Made by a program: the position numbers and the translations under genes
Shown: piece by piece, positions 20,962 through 33,543 of the stretch
How positions within the stretch are numbered: the stretch's first letter is position 1
Layout of the letters: each line of letters starts with the position of its first letter
Assembly (NCBI GenBank): GCA_014058105.1
Contig: JACGCM010000715.1
Coordinates: 2,294,001 to 2,358,000, forward strand
Source of the DNA: Kingdonia uniflora
Taxonomy: Eukaryota > Streptophyta > Magnoliopsida > Ranunculales > Circaeasteraceae
Direction: 5' to 3'
Length of the DNA stretch: 64,000 nt
The notes under the pieces: generated by a model
Seen by the model: the letters and a program-made list of their open reading frames with translations, nothing else
Told to the model about the DNA's origin: nothing
Databases searched by the model: none

Positions 20962-23489
20962 TTACTCTAGGTATAGCTGAACTTCCTCGAAATTAAACAA
21001 AACACAACGATGAGCTGTTTTATGCTTATCTTCTAACATAGTGAAATCACTTCCTTCTGACAAGACACGACCTTCAAGGATAATAGATTCCACATTTTCA
21101 ACGTGATTTCTATTTTCTTTGCAATTGGTATCTCTATCTAGTTTCATACGTTCAGCACAAAACATGACACATTCTTCTGACAAGTAACATTCAGCTATGC
21201 ATCCCTCAGGCCTTGCGGGATTTCTAACATATCCTTTTAATGTCTTCATAAACCTATGAAAGTACAAAATATTATATATCATATAATATTTAATAAAAAA
21301 TACATTGAAAAGATTATGTAGACCAAGAATTTAATAGCAAGTACCTTTCAAACGGATACATCCAACGGTAATGTACAGGGCCTCCACGGCATGCCTCTTG
21401 AACCAAGTAAATAGTTAGGTGTACTATAATATCAAAAAATGATGGAGGAAGATATCTCTCTAACATACACATTGTCTCTGCCACCTCCACTTCCAAATTT
21501 TCCATTTTGACATAATCAATCTCTCTTTGGCAAAATTCATGGTAGAATGAACACAGCCTAAAAATGGTATGTCTCACTCCTTTTGGGAGGAGATCTCGTA
21601 ATGCAGCAGGAAGAAATTGTTGCATTAAAATGTGAAAATCATGCGACTTTAGACCATAAAATGTGTGATCAGCCAAGGATATGCCATTTTAAATATTAGT
21701 GCAATATCCATCTGGTAACTTCAACAAAAACAACCTACGACAAAAAATATCTTTTTCTTTCTTCGAAAGTATATGTGGTACTAGAGGAAGGAGTGCCCTC
21801 TTTCCATTATCTTGAGGATGCAATTCATGCCTTAAATTTAACTCGACAAAGTTCTGACGAGACGCAATACAATCCTTAGATTTTCCAGCAATGTTCAACA
21901 ATGTCCCAACCAAACTATCACAAACATTCCTTTCAATGTGCATGACGTCTAAATTATGAGGCAATAAGTTATTCTTCCAATATGGCAGTTAAAAAAAATT
22001 GAGCTCTTTTTCCATCTTTGGACGGTCTTTTTTCTTTTTTGTGAAGATTTTCCCCAATCTGTTTCAATATCTTTCCCTTGATCCCAAACTTGTGTACCAT
22101 TCAATGGAATTGGACGTGTGCAAAGTTATTTTTCGCCATTAAACCAAGTTTTCTTAAATCGAAAAGGATGATCGGGCCTAAGAAATGTTCTTTGTGACCT
22201 ATAAGAAAACTTCCTGCCATGCTTTAGCCATTCTGAACATGTACCATATGCTGGGAAATCATTAATAGTCCACTATAGTACGACCTTTAATGTAAACTTT
22301 GTTTTGGCATATACGTCATACGTTTCAGCACCATTTGTCCACAAGAGTAATAAGTTGTCAATAGGGGGCTACAAATAAATATCTATATCATTACCAGGTT
22401 GCTTTGAACTGGGGATTATCAAAGTCAACATTAAGAATTTCTTATCCATGCACAAAGAAGGTGGAAGATTGAAATTTACTAGCATTACTGGCCAACAACT
22501 ATATCTAGAACTCAAATTACGATAAGGATTAACTCCATCTGCAGCTAGTCCTAATTGCAGGTTACGTATCTCTTCAGAAGAGGAGGGCCACTTCAAATCA
22601 ATGTTATTCCATGCAGGACTATCCACCGAGTGTCTTAGGATGCCATTAGTACTCTTATTATCAGAATGCCACCTCAAGTGTTTTGCATTATCAGTAGACA
22701 TATACATCTGCCGAAACCTACGTATTATGGGAAAATACCTTAACACCTTTGCTGGAATACCAACTCGTATTTTATCTATCTTAGGGTCTTGTTCCATAGC
22801 GAAGAACCACATTTTGGACATGATTCCTTGTGCTCATGGTATTTCCTGTATAACAAGCAATCGTTTGGGCAGTCGTGAATCTTTTGATAGTCTAAGTCGA
22901 AGGTCTTCAACATTTTCTTTACAAAGTATATTGAATCTGGAATAGTGTTATCCTCGGGAAGGAAATCCTTGAGAAGCACTAATAATTTAGTTAAACTTTT
23001 AACAGATCAAGCATTGTTAGCTTTTATGTTAAATAACATAATAACAGTTGCCAACTTTGTGTAGTTCTTACAACCTGAATATAATGGTGTTTCTGCATCC
23101 TCTAATAATTCCCCATAATTAGGAAGTTCAGTGTCATCCCCATGATAGTCCTCTCCTGTGTTAGTTGCATAAGTTGACCTAAATAAGTCATTCTCCGTAT
23201 TAGTCTGCTTAAAGGTTTTCCCGTATTGGCCATTATCTAATTGTACCTTAGGTACATCCTCTCCATGCAATACAAGCGGATCATAAGTCATATCAATACC
23301 CTGTATTACCAAATGGTCATACACTTCCTTAGAAGACAAACATCTAAAATTCTTGCAGTCCTTACATGGGCATCTAATTTTGGTAGAAGTAGGTTCATTC
23401 GAATGTGAAATGGCAAAATCTAAAAAAAATTGAACTCCATCTCCGTATGCCTCACTAGCTCTGGGCTGAAGCCTCCATGTTTTATCCAT
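20962..23489 (-). pseudogene. CACTA (En/Spm) TNP2-like transposase, N-terminal and catalytic parts
   Basis: The minus strand starts MDKTWRLQPRASEAYGDGVQ (23489), a Transpos_assoc domain with CPCKDCKNFRC. It continues with the TNP2 core: PNDCLLYRKYHEHKESCPKC (22776-22979); DNAKHLRWHSDNKS and GLAADGVNPYRNLSSRYSCW (22369-22821); and MPHNLDVMHIERNVCDSLVG (21689-21964). DUF4218 follows (20962-21676, with GLKSHDFHILMQQFLP and GGPVHYRWMYPFERYL). TNP2 cuts the element ends. The pieces lie in different frames: 21965-22368 is degenerate and a shift lies near 22370-22980, so the protein cannot be made as one chain without corrections. The reading continues at 15437-16085 beyond the Helitron. Confidence 0.88.
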
Positions 23490-24573
23490 GAGTGTGCTTT
23501 AACTAGAAATTCAATTGAAATGTTAGACAGTCTAATTATTTAAAATGTCATGGTAGCCGATCAGTGGATGAAAAACTCAAAAAAATTGACTCTTTACTAA
23601 AGACATGTGTTCTTATCCCAATGGTGATTGACTCATAGCTTGTTACATTAGTTGTTGCTTAGCTTTCCAAAGAAGGCAACTACTACTCACAGCGGGTGAT
23701 TGCTAGGCTCAAACCATGTGAGAGATACAGTTCAACCAACCTCACTAGCACAAGCTTCTCACTTATGAGATCGTTGCAAGCATGTATTGACGGCAAAACA
23801 TTTAATAAGATTTTTACTATTATATTCCTTGCCATAGAAGAAAATACTTAAAAATTTGACATAGACTACGAGTCATTTACCTAACCCAATAACGATTACA
23901 CTAAAATGCACGAAGATATACTATAATATACTTTCTTACCGTTTACTTCTTGACAAAACCCTCAATGCTCAATGCCAACTAACTGCAAAATAAAAATCAA
24001 TAGTCAAATTAAAACATTAATATTAGTTTTGCAACTTTCTCAGCATATGCATAGGTATTCAAGATGATCCACTTATCTATTTTGTCCCTATTTTGAGACT
24101 AGTGACTCTTAAAAGAAGTAATTGGTCAATTAAGCTTATCAATAAAGAAGTTACTTCAAAATAATCCTTATTTTTGTAATTGGAAATAATATTTTCTATT
24201 GAAAGGTGATTATAGATAATATATGTGATCAGAAAGATTGCAGATGATTCCGCATTTGCTGACCACTGGATTAGCTAACATTTCCTCCCATACATGACTC
24301 TAATGGTTGCAAACAGATTAACTGGGAATGAAGGGATAATAAAGCATGACAATTTGTAAACCATTGAATACTAGGGTACTTAGATTTTTGAGATGTCTAT
24401 TTCAGCATAAATATTGGATCTCTCATCTCTCCATTATCTTTACTGCAAATAAAATCAAACCAAACACTTAAACACATTTGAATATCCACCTCTTATGACT
24501 ACCCACCTCATAAATGCAATGTGAATGAATATAATCTATTGAAAGCTCAGGTTCCATTGAAAGCTCAAGTTCG
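23490..24573. other. Non-coding stretch upstream of the CACTA transposase
   Basis: This should contain the 5' leader and promoter of the minus-strand transposase and the other CACTA end, but no TIR or repeat array matching 8826-9105 was found. No gene is seen. Confidence 0.4.
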
Positions 24574-25200
24574 TTGTATGGGGGACTTGTTAAGGAAATG
24601 ACTCAGGATACGGATATGGAAAATGGAAGGCCTGGTAGCAGTTTTAAGGAGACAGAATACTTAATGTGCCCATCAAAAGACTATTCAAATATGAAAAAGG
24701 TAGACAATGCCTCTGACATTGAAGATGACATGAGTGGCAGAGTGTATACAATTGATTCCATTCATAATGGACTCAAAGCTCCTATTGGTATATGTGATGA
24801 TTATGTAACCACTCCAAGGGATATTGTTGATGTGGGAGATACTGATGTTAAAAAGCTCTAAATGAGGCTTTAGGCACTCGAAACAGACATGGAGTCAATG
24901 AAGCAAACAATTATCTCAATGAAGACAGATAAAGTACAGTTTATTCTACTAAAGGAAATAGTTCAGCAACTATGTAAAGATATGTCACCAGAAAGGAGAT
25001 TGCCAGGAAAGAAGCCATCTAGAAGCTTCTCCTTGATTTCATTGCTTAAGTGGATCATGTCCTTTCTTTTCAAGAGAAAGAGAGCTCATCAAAGCAAGCA
25101 TATGTTCAATGTATCAAAGAGCAATGTTGGCTTATTGCTGTAACTTGAAGATGGCACTGATATGAGGAGGTGGAGGTGTCTTACAAACGCACGAGTCTGA
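24574..25200 (+). pseudogene. C-terminal part of a myosin-binding (DUF593/GTD-binding family) protein
   Basis: A single plus-strand frame runs for about 209 codons. It passes through VYTIDSIHNGLKAPIGICDD, ALETDMESMKQTIISMKTDK, LLKEIVQQLCKDMSPERRLP, a hydrophobic SLISLLKWIMSFLFKRK segment and MRRWRCLTNARV, then stops at 25198. This matches the C-terminal third of plant MyoB-type proteins, membrane receptors for myosin XI on moving vesicles. Three in-frame stops interrupt the frame: TAA at 24859, TAG at 24871 and TAA at 25141. The zein-binding domain exons that should precede it are absent. It is a 5'-truncated pseudogene, possibly carried by a transposon, since the CACTA transposase starts 1.1 kb away on the other strand. 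Confidence 0.8.
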
Positions 25201-25853
25201 TCACAGCCCTGATGGCCTATGCTCATCATCTACTTCACTCATCTATGAGCCTTCAAGTTTCATTCATTTTATGGATTTTAAGCACTAGGAGTAGTGAATT
25301 GTATTGTTTTTCATTTCTGGCGATTAAAAAATATTTTTGTTGGTTTGCGGTAAGTGTCATGGACGAAGTGTAGGTTTGATATAAATGTAACTCTAGAGGT
25401 AATGCTCCATTTGTAGCATTCTAATGTATATTACATACATTTGAATCAATGATTTTTTACTTTAAAAAAAGGAAAAACATTTGTATATCTTTATATTCAA
25501 GATATACTGCCCTATCCAGTGGTTCAGTTACTTCCCTTCAAGTATACATTTGTGTGCGTGTTTGTGTGAGATTAGTTTCACAAGGTAGGAGGAACATATG
25601 CGACGATTGTTCAAGCTGCATATATCGTCAATATGCCAAAATTTTAAATATACTGATGAGATTGGAGCCAGACCTAACATTATTAGATGTTCATAGTTAG
25701 CAAAATAAATCCATTTAGTAGTAGGAATATAAGGAGGGACTAAATCCCATAAATAGCCAAAGCTAGCAGAAGTCAAAATATTCCCTTTGAACCCAATACA
25801 ATGCAAAAGAGATTGGAGCCTAGCCCTGCAAAGCTCTAATTTTGAATTAGTAA
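25201..25853. other. Spacer between the MyoB pseudogene and the gypsy element
   Basis: On the minus strand a frame at 25528-25806 reads HCIGFKGNILTSASFGYLWD then LVPPYIPTTKWIYFANYEHL. It looks protein-like but matches nothing I know. It ends about 50 bases from the LTR, and a coding-like minus-strand trace also appears on the far side (36335-36400), so the retrotransposon may have split an older gene relic. Confidence 0.35.
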
Positions 25854-28638
25854 TGTAATGACCCGCATTTTATTTATTCCTAATATTCACTCATATTCCA
25901 TCTCCGCTTATATATTCCTATTCTTTATCTCATCGGCATATTAGATTCATTTCCTTCACGTTAAGTTCCGCATTCATTTTCCGTATGTACTCTTTCATCC
26001 ATTTTATTCATCAATTATGCATCCATTTATTCCTTTCGGTGGTTTAGTATTAGATTCGTTTTTGTAGTTTTGGCGAATCGGTGGTCATTCGGAGGAAGAG
26101 GTGGCGTTGTGGCCTTGGGAACCCCTAGATGGGTTGGTAGTGATGTTTGTTTGTTGTGTGTGCAGTTTGAGATGGTTCTGGTGAGCCGTTGGAGTGGCCG
26201 GTAGGTTTCTGGAGTTTCCCAAGGAAAATATTCCTTTTTGGGGGCTTAGGCATTTTGGTGGCCGTGAGGAGGTGGAGGTGATATTTTTTCTTTGGGAACC
26301 CCTAGATGGGTTGGTAGTGATGTTTGTTTGATGTGTGTGTGATTTGGTGTGGTTCCGGTGAGCCGTTGGGTTGGCCGGTAAGTTTCTGGACTTTTTCGAG
26401 GAAAAAATTCCTTTTTGGGGGCCTAGGCATTTTGGTGGCCGTGAGGCGGTGGAGGTGGTGTTTTTGCCTTGAGAAACCTTTGTTGGGCTTGCAATAGTGT
26501 TTGTGTGGTGGTGGTGGTGGTCTGTGGTGTTTCCGGGGTGTCCGGGGTGGTCCGTTGCCTTTCCGGGGTTTTATTTTTGGTGCAGGAACAGTTCTATTCG
26601 AACAGGGGAATTTGTATTCGAACAGAACCCTTTGTATTCGAATAGGACTTGACTCTGCTCAAATACACTTTACTCTGTTCGAACAGGATCATTTCCTATT
26701 CGAACAGAGGCGCGTTTTCAGCTTTTTTGGGTTTTAATCTCTCTTTCTTCACTTTCCTCTTTCTCACTCTCTCTCTCTCTCTCCTCCCCCTAACCTATGC
26801 CCCTCTCCTCCATACTCTTGATCTACTCTTCCCGATCGCATCGAGGATTCTTCGCCCGCTTCGTCTCAAGCTTCGCTCCTATCCTCGGTAAGAAATTTCG
26901 GATTCCTTTCCCGCTCTTTTCGCTCGTTTTCGGTGTAGGTTTGATTTCTAAGGTTTGGTTTTGATGTTGTTTTCTAAATTGATTGATTGTTTTTTGTTCT
27001 TGGTGATTGTGCTACCTTGTCAGGCGTTCCGTTGGCCGTTCCGCCAATTTTAGTTAGTTTTCTGAGTTGGATTTCCGCAGGACTTGGGATTGTCTTCAGG
27101 CGAGTTTTATTCCTTCATCACTAAGTTTCTATACTAGTTTCTTAGTATTGTTTTAGAAAGTTATATTAAGCTTAGAGATGCTTTGTGATTTACTATAATT
27201 TAACCTTGGAATTATTCGGTTTATATTGTTAGCCTGTAGTTGGGTTGTAATTGATTTTGTAGTTAGTTTTTGGTTCGCATAGGACCTGAGTTTAGTTAGT
27301 GGTGGTTGGGTTAGCATTCTCATGGCTTGCCTAGGAATGCCCCCTCCAGCTATAAAAGATTGTAGGGTTGGATGTAGTGACGGTTAGTTATTGTGTCGGC
27401 TATGCATAGTCGGTGCAACCGAGTCCCTATTCATCCTGATTTGTGTTGCCGTGTTAGCGGCAGCTGTGTTGTTCTCTTGTGCACCGGTTGCACCTTAATA
27501 ACTTATGACACATTTTCAAAACTTATTGAGATTGGATACACGAACACTCCGTCTCGGTTGACCTCCAATAGGATCCAAGGAGTTCGTAAGATCGGGTTAA
27601 AAGATACAGTGAGATTGGGAATGGCACTATCATACCTAGTACAACCACTCCAGAGTGTGGAATGGTATGAGGAAGAGTCATGGAGATCCCAACTTATTCC
27701 ACGGTGAGGTTGAAATTCCTTGAAATGTTCGGACTATTGTTGCGAGGGTTGATACACCCAAATTCACTTTGATTAAGTGCGACCATCCTAGTTTGGTCGA
27801 GCTTAACCAAATTGTACATGTGTATCCTTTTACTGATCTCTTTAAGAAATTAGGCGTTAGCGGTTGATCAACCAACATTATAATAAGATCGCGTACACTT
27901 TTAAAACACTGAATTATTCTGCATTAGGGGATATTTATGGGAATATCCCTGCTCATTATAACATTTCACTGCATCTAGGATAAGTATGGGATTATCCTAG
28001 TCATCACTTCACATCATGGCATTGCATATTATCATACCATCACATTCTCTTACATATACTCTTCTCACATTCCTTCTCTATTCTCTCCTCATCAACTCTA
28101 TTTCCTTTCCTTATCAACTCTGTATCTGTTATGGTCACTTATTATTTTACTAGATTGTATTTGCCTGTTCTATATTGCATTCATCTCTACTCTATTTTTC
28201 AGTACCAGTTGTTAGTAAGTTATTTAGTTCTGTTGGATTAGTGAGCTCGTTGTTTGCTCACTCTCGCATTTTAGCCATTTCAGAGGTTGATTAGCTTGGA
28301 CTGCCGCGTGAGTAGCCAGTTCAGAGATAGATTTTGCCACTGCAGATTTCCTTTGGTTCTAGATTTCTGTAGGTGTTCTCAGTATGTATCCCTGAGCATT
28401 TATTAGAGATGTTGTATCACATTTTCATCTGATATGTATATATATGTCTTTTGCTTCCGCGTTATATTGTTATTGTTTATTCTTTACTCTGATGATTATT
28501 GCTATATATGAATAGCCAAGCCAGAATTTATCTACAACTTGGCTATTTGTGGGGTAGAATCTTTGGATTCCCCGATCTGTACTACTTAGAATCTAGTAAT
28601 TGGTCAAGCTATCGATTACTGGATTTTGGGGCGTGACA
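25854..28638 (+). repeat. 5' LTR of the Tekay-like element
   Basis: The LTR runs from TGTAATGACCCG to GTGACA, just before the primer site, and is 2,785 bp. It contains a cluster of TATTCGAACAGA-type motifs (about 26590-26710), then a long pyrimidine tract (26740-26800) that probably lies near the transcription start, and a GT-AG-like leader region. Close copies of all parts are in the 3' LTR. Confidence 0.92.
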
Positions 28639-28642
28639 GACT

Positions 28643-28655
28643 TGGTATCAGAGCG
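28643..28655 (+). other. Primer-binding site (tRNA-iMet)
   Basis: TGGTATCAGAGCG starts five bases after the LTR end (the four bases GACT lie between). It matches the complement of the initiator methionine tRNA 3' end used by many plant LTR retrotransposons. Confidence 0.93.
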
Positions 28656-28816
28656 TAAGGTTAACCCTTATCTCTATTATTGCAAATCATATGACAAGTT
28701 ATTCTTTAGACAGAGTTAGGATCGATTCTTTTCGGATTTCATGCTTTATCATATTCCTTTCCTATTCCTAATCCTTTCATATCTGTTCCTGAGTTGTGTT
28801 TCCTTATTCGTGATAG

Positions 28817-30120
28817 ATGGCTAGAGGTGGCAGAGGCAGAGGTCATGCTAGGACCCGCGGGGGAATTCGAGGAGGTGTTCGCCAGGGTTTGTGCAGTGAG
28901 GTAGTGGCTGATAAGCCAGTGGTTAGCCAGGAGAGTTCGGGGTCTGTTCCGATCCCTTAGACATAGCCGATAGTTTCTGAGGTTGGGGTTAGTGTGGGAG
29001 TAGCACCAGGGGTTCAGCTTTATCAGAGTACCTCGCTTACTCCTGTAATTCCAGGGCAGCCAGGTATTTCACCAGTCCCTGTAGCTTCAGGCGTTTCAGC
29101 AGAGATAAAGCAGTTTATGGAGAGTTTTGTCGCTTCCTTTCAGCAGGCTAGGAGCCCAGTACACAGGGAGCACAGTTACTTAGAGCAGCTTCAGAGATAC
29201 AAGCACCCTACTTTTTCCGGCACATTGATTCCTTCAGAGGCCGAGGCATGGTTTAGGTCTATAGAGAAGACCTTGGACGCGATGAAGTGTCCCGACAATC
29301 AGCGGGTGACACTTGCAGCTTACCTACTTCAGGGCGAGGCAGATTATTGGTGGGATATGGCCAAGAGGACGGTTTTGGGGTCTCCTATTCTTTGGTCGTC
29401 ATTCTAGGAGCGTTTCTTCGATCAGTATTTTCCACAGAGCTACAGAGATGCCTACATTTCTGAGTTTAACACACTTGAGTAGGGTGATATGAGTGTGGTT
29501 CGCTATGATCAGAGGTTTAACGAGCTCGCTCGTTATGTACCGTTTATTGTTCAGGATGAGGAACAGAAGAAGATAAAATTTTTGTGAGGTCTTCGTCATT
29601 TCTTCATGAGGTTCTTGATCTCCTCCGGTGCCAGTACTTACAGGGAGGTTTTGTCTAAAGTGTTAGCTTTAGAACAAAATGAGACAGAGGATCGCAGGTC
29701 CAGAGACGCGAGGAACCCAGTGAGACAGGATACAAGACCCGACAAGGGCAAGGCGGTTCAGACACAGTATGACAGCTTGGGTTTGAAGAGGCAGATATTT
29801 GAGGGTACTCCAGTTCAGGCTACGGGCGGACAATATTTAGAGAGGGCACAGCTTTCTTCTCGCACTTGTTGGAACTGCGGGGGAATTGGGCATGTTAGGA
29901 AGCTCTCTCCCAAACCAGACAGAGGTCAGCAGCCGCTACGACAATTTCAGGGTTCAGTTGGTTACCAGCCACGACCGCAGCAGGTTCCTCAGGTTCAGCA
30001 GTTTCCATAGAGGCAGTTCCAGGGTCCACAGGGCAGACAGATAGTTCCAGGACCTTAGGGTGTTCAGAGACCGTATCATCCAGTATAGCAGGAGGGCCAG
30101 GTTCAGAGCCGTGAACAAGC
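28817..30120 (+). pseudogene. Tekay-like gag
   Basis: The start MARGGRGRGHARTRGGIRGG at 28817 is the usual basic, Gly/Arg-rich beginning. The retrotrans_gag domain follows (YKHPTFSGTLIPSEAEAWFR, LLQGEADYWWDMAK, then ERFFDQYFPQSYRD). A zinc knuckle at 29867-29908 reads CWNCGGIGHVRKLS, with the last Cys replaced by Ser. Gag builds the virus-like particle and binds the element RNA. In-frame stops lie at 28958, 28964, 29405, 29480, 29585, 30008, 30056 and 30086. Seven of these eight are TAG, six or seven in places where related proteins have Gln. The frame changes near 30125. Confidence 0.88.
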
Positions 30121-33100
30121 AGAGTGTTTGCAGTGGGGAGGCGAGACGCTCGCACCGCTCCACCTGTGGTGGAAGGTACAATCCATATCTCTTATTTGCC
30201 CGCTAACGTCCTTTTCGATTCTGGTGCATCGCATTCATTCATCGCATCTGCATTTCTCTGTATTATTAGTTTTGAGTCTTCTTTATTGATCGGCGAGGTT
30301 TTCGTGGGTACTTCTTTAGATTCTTTGGTGTTTATCTCACGTATATGTAGAGATTGCCCGATAGTTGTATGTGGTCGCATCCTATCAGTAGACCAATTAG
30401 TTTTGCCGATGCATGAGTTTGACATCATCCTAGGCATGGATTGGTTGTCAACACACCGGGTCACTTTAGACTGCTTCGAGAAAATGGCTACTTTTCGTAT
30501 TCCCGGTGAGAGGCGATTCGTGTTCTCTAGTTCGAAACTTGTGAAGTCATGGGATGGCTTATTAGCTTTCTTATAGTTAGAGTCCTCTGGCGTGGACATT
30601 AGCTCTATTCCTGAGGTTTGTGATTATTCCGACATTTTCCAGCAGATTCCCGGTTTACCACTGACGAGAGCGATTGATTTTGGCATAGATCTTGTACCGG
30701 GTATAGCACCGATTTCGAAGGCACCGTACCGTATGGCACCTGTTGAGCTGAAGGAATTGAAGGATCATATTTTTGAGTTGATGGATCAGGGATTTATTCG
30801 ACCGAGTACTTCACAGTGGAAAGCTCCACTTTTGTTCGCAAAGAAGAAAGACGGCTCGATGCGTTTGTGTATTGACTACCGCAAGTTGAACAAAGTCACG
30901 ATCAAGAACAGATATTCGTTGCCAAAGATCGAGGACTTGTTTGACCAGCTTCGAGGAGCGCAGTTCTTTTCGAAGATTGATCTCAGATCAGGTTACCACC
31001 AGCTGAGGATCAGGGCAGCTGATATTTCTAAGGCAGCCTTTCGGAATTGTTACGGACACTATGAGTTTATAGTTATGCCGTTCGGTTTGACGAACGCGCC
31101 CGCAGCCTTTATGAATTTGATGAACCGTGTTTTCAGCCCTTTTCTTAACCGGTTTGTCATTGTGTTCGTCGACGACATTCTGATATATTCGAGGACTGAG
31201 GCAGAGCACGAGGAGCATTTGAGGACTGCTTTATAGACTTTACGGGAGAACGCATTATTCACGAACTTTGAAAAGTATGAGTTTTGGCAGCAGGAGGTGA
31301 AATTCCTAGTGCACGTGGTATCTAAGTAAGGAATTACAGTAGATCCTTCCAAGGTTGAAACAGTTGCAGATTGGGCACAGCCGACGAGCGTTACAGAGAT
31401 TCGCAGTTTTTTTGGGTTTAGCGGGTTACTATCGTAGATTTATTGAGGGGTTTTCTCGGATTGCAGCTCCTTTGACCCATTTGACGCAGAAAGACGTTCG
31501 GTTTGTTTGGGACAACAGGTGTTCTTTAGCTTTTGCCGAGTTGAAGAACAGATTGACGACATTACCTGTTCTGATTGTTCCATCCAGCGGGCAGAGGTAT
31601 AGAGTATACAGTGATGCATCGCTTAGTGGACTTGGTTGCGTTTTGATGCAGGAGGGCAAGGTGGTGGCTTACGCTTCGAGACAGCTTAAGGTACATGAGA
31701 GGAATTATCCTACTCATGATCTTGAGTTGGCAGCAGTGGTTTATGCGCTGAAGATCTGGAGACACTACTTATACGGGGAGAGATTCAAGCTCTTTTCTGA
31801 TCACAAGAGTTTGCGGTATCTTTTCTCTCAGATGGAGCTGAACATGAGACAACGCAGGTGGATGGAATTTCTGAAGGACTACGATGTAGATTGGCAGTAC
31901 CATCCAGGGAAGGCGAACGTGGTGGCCGACGCTTTAAGCCATTTGCCTAGAGGATTAGTTGCACGTCTGATGATTCGTGAGTGGATGATGCTTAGGGACA
32001 TTGCAGAATTCGGGTTGATTTTGGATTCATAGACTACGGGTGGTCTTATTGCAAATCTGAAAGTTCAACCGTCTTTGATTTCTCATATTATAGAGGTGCA
32101 GCAGCTGGACGACAGATTACAGTCTTGGGCTTCAGACGATACCAAACCTGATTGGACAGTTAGTTCATATGGAAGCATCAGATACAGGGGCAGATTATGC
32201 ATGCCAGATTCCGAGGTACTGAAACGTGAGGTTTTGAGTGAGGCTTATGGTTTGAGATACACCATTCATCTAGGTAGTACGAAGATGTACCAGGACCTGA
32301 AGATAAATTTTTGGTGGGATAATATGAAGCATGAGATAGCTGATTTTGTTTCCAAATGTATAACTTGCCAGCAGGTGAGGGCCGAGCATCAGAAACTAGT
32401 AGGACAGCTTAAACCCTTACCTATTCCAGAGTGGAAATAGGAGCATGTGACGATGGACTTCATATCGGGTTTACCGCGGACGAAGAAACAACACGATTCT
32501 ATTTGGGTGATTGTGGACCGATTGACCAAATCGGCACATTTCATTCCGGTTCGCACGACTATGACTACTAACGAGTTGAGCAGGATATATGTGAGGGAGA
32601 TTGTTCGTTTATACGGGGTTCCTGTGTCTATTGTGTCAGATAGAGATGCCAGGTTTACCAGCAAATTTTGGCAGAGTTTTCAGCGAGCTATGGATACTAG
32701 ATTGGATTTTAGTACAGTATTTCACCCTCAGACCGACGATCAGACAGAGCGAGTCAACCAGATTCTTGAGGACATGCTTCGAGCTTGTGTTTTGGACTTC
32801 AAGGGCAGCTAGGATGAGTATTTACATTGGGCTAAGTTCGCGTACAACAATAACTTTCAGTCGAGCATTGGGATGGCACCTTATGAGGCTTTATATGGTA
32901 GACCATGCATATCACCTTTGAGTTGGGCAGAGGTTGGTGAGCAGAGTTTACTGGGACCAGACTTGGTTCGGGAGACTACTGAGGTAGTTACTACCATGAG
33001 TGATCGGTTACGTACAGCACAGAGCCAACAGAAGAGTTATGCCAACATCCGCAGGAGACTGCTAGAGTTTCGGATCAGGGATCACGTTTGGCTTAAGGTT

Positions 33101-33496
33101 TCACCGATGAGGGGCATGATGTTTTTTTGCAAGAAGGGGAAGCTAGCTCCGAGATATATTGTCCCGTTTGAGATTCTGGACAGAGTTGGAGAGTTAGCAT
33201 ACCGTTTGGCGTTGCCGCGGCAGCTGAGCAGAGTTCACAGCGTCTTCCATGTTTCTATGTTGAGGAAGTACGAACGGGACCCTACTTACGTGATTGACTG
33301 GGAGCCGATAGAGGCTCGGGACGATGCCTCGTATCTTGAGCATCCGGAGTGTATTTTGGATCACGAGGAAAAGGTTCTTTGCCACAAGGTTATTCCGTTT
33401 GTAAAAGTCTAGTGAAGTCACCATGGTCCAGAGAAGGCTACGTGGGAGTTAGAGGCTGATTTGAGGAGGCACTATCCACTTTTATTCCCAGGATGA
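30121..33496 (+). pseudogene. Tekay-like pol (protease, RT, RNase H, integrase, chromodomain)
   Basis: Protease has VLFDSGASHSFI (near 30210). Reverse transcriptase (about 30690-31240) has [22 protein letters not shown] and the catalytic [10 protein letters not shown] near 31164. RNase H (about 31590-31960) has [22 protein letters not shown] and FSDHKSL. Integrase has the zinc-binding HLGSTKMY and CITCQQ (about 32260-32380), and the acidic triad in MDFISGL, VSDRDARF and QTERVNQILEDM. The C-terminal domain and chromodomain-like tail end at 33496. Stops occur at 30574, 31234, 31327, 32030, 32438, 32810, 33410 and 33413. A seventh T in the run at 31407-31413 shifts the frame at the RT/RNase H junction. 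All catalytic residues are still readable, so the decay is moderate. Confidence 0.93.
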
Positions 33497-33525
33497 GGTA
33501 TGCGTTTAACTTCGAGGGAAAAAAA

Positions 33526-33543
33526 AAATTTAGGGGGGTAGAT
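33526..33543 (+). other. Polypurine tract before the 3' LTR
   Basis: A purine run (GGGAAAAAAAAAA, then AGGGGGGTAGAT) ends at the 3' LTR. Such tracts prime plus-strand DNA synthesis in LTR retrotransposons. Confidence 0.75.

Noticed and set aside
23490..25853. Search for the second CACTA end (TAGTG with repeat array)
   Set aside because: TAGTG occurs at chance positions (for example 24101 and 25294), but none has palindromic subterminal repeats like those at 8826-9105, so no right end is called.
26755..26790. CT-rich tract as a CRISPR-like or satellite repeat
   Set aside because: It is a simple pyrimidine tract inside the gypsy LTR, and the same tract occurs in the 3' LTR.
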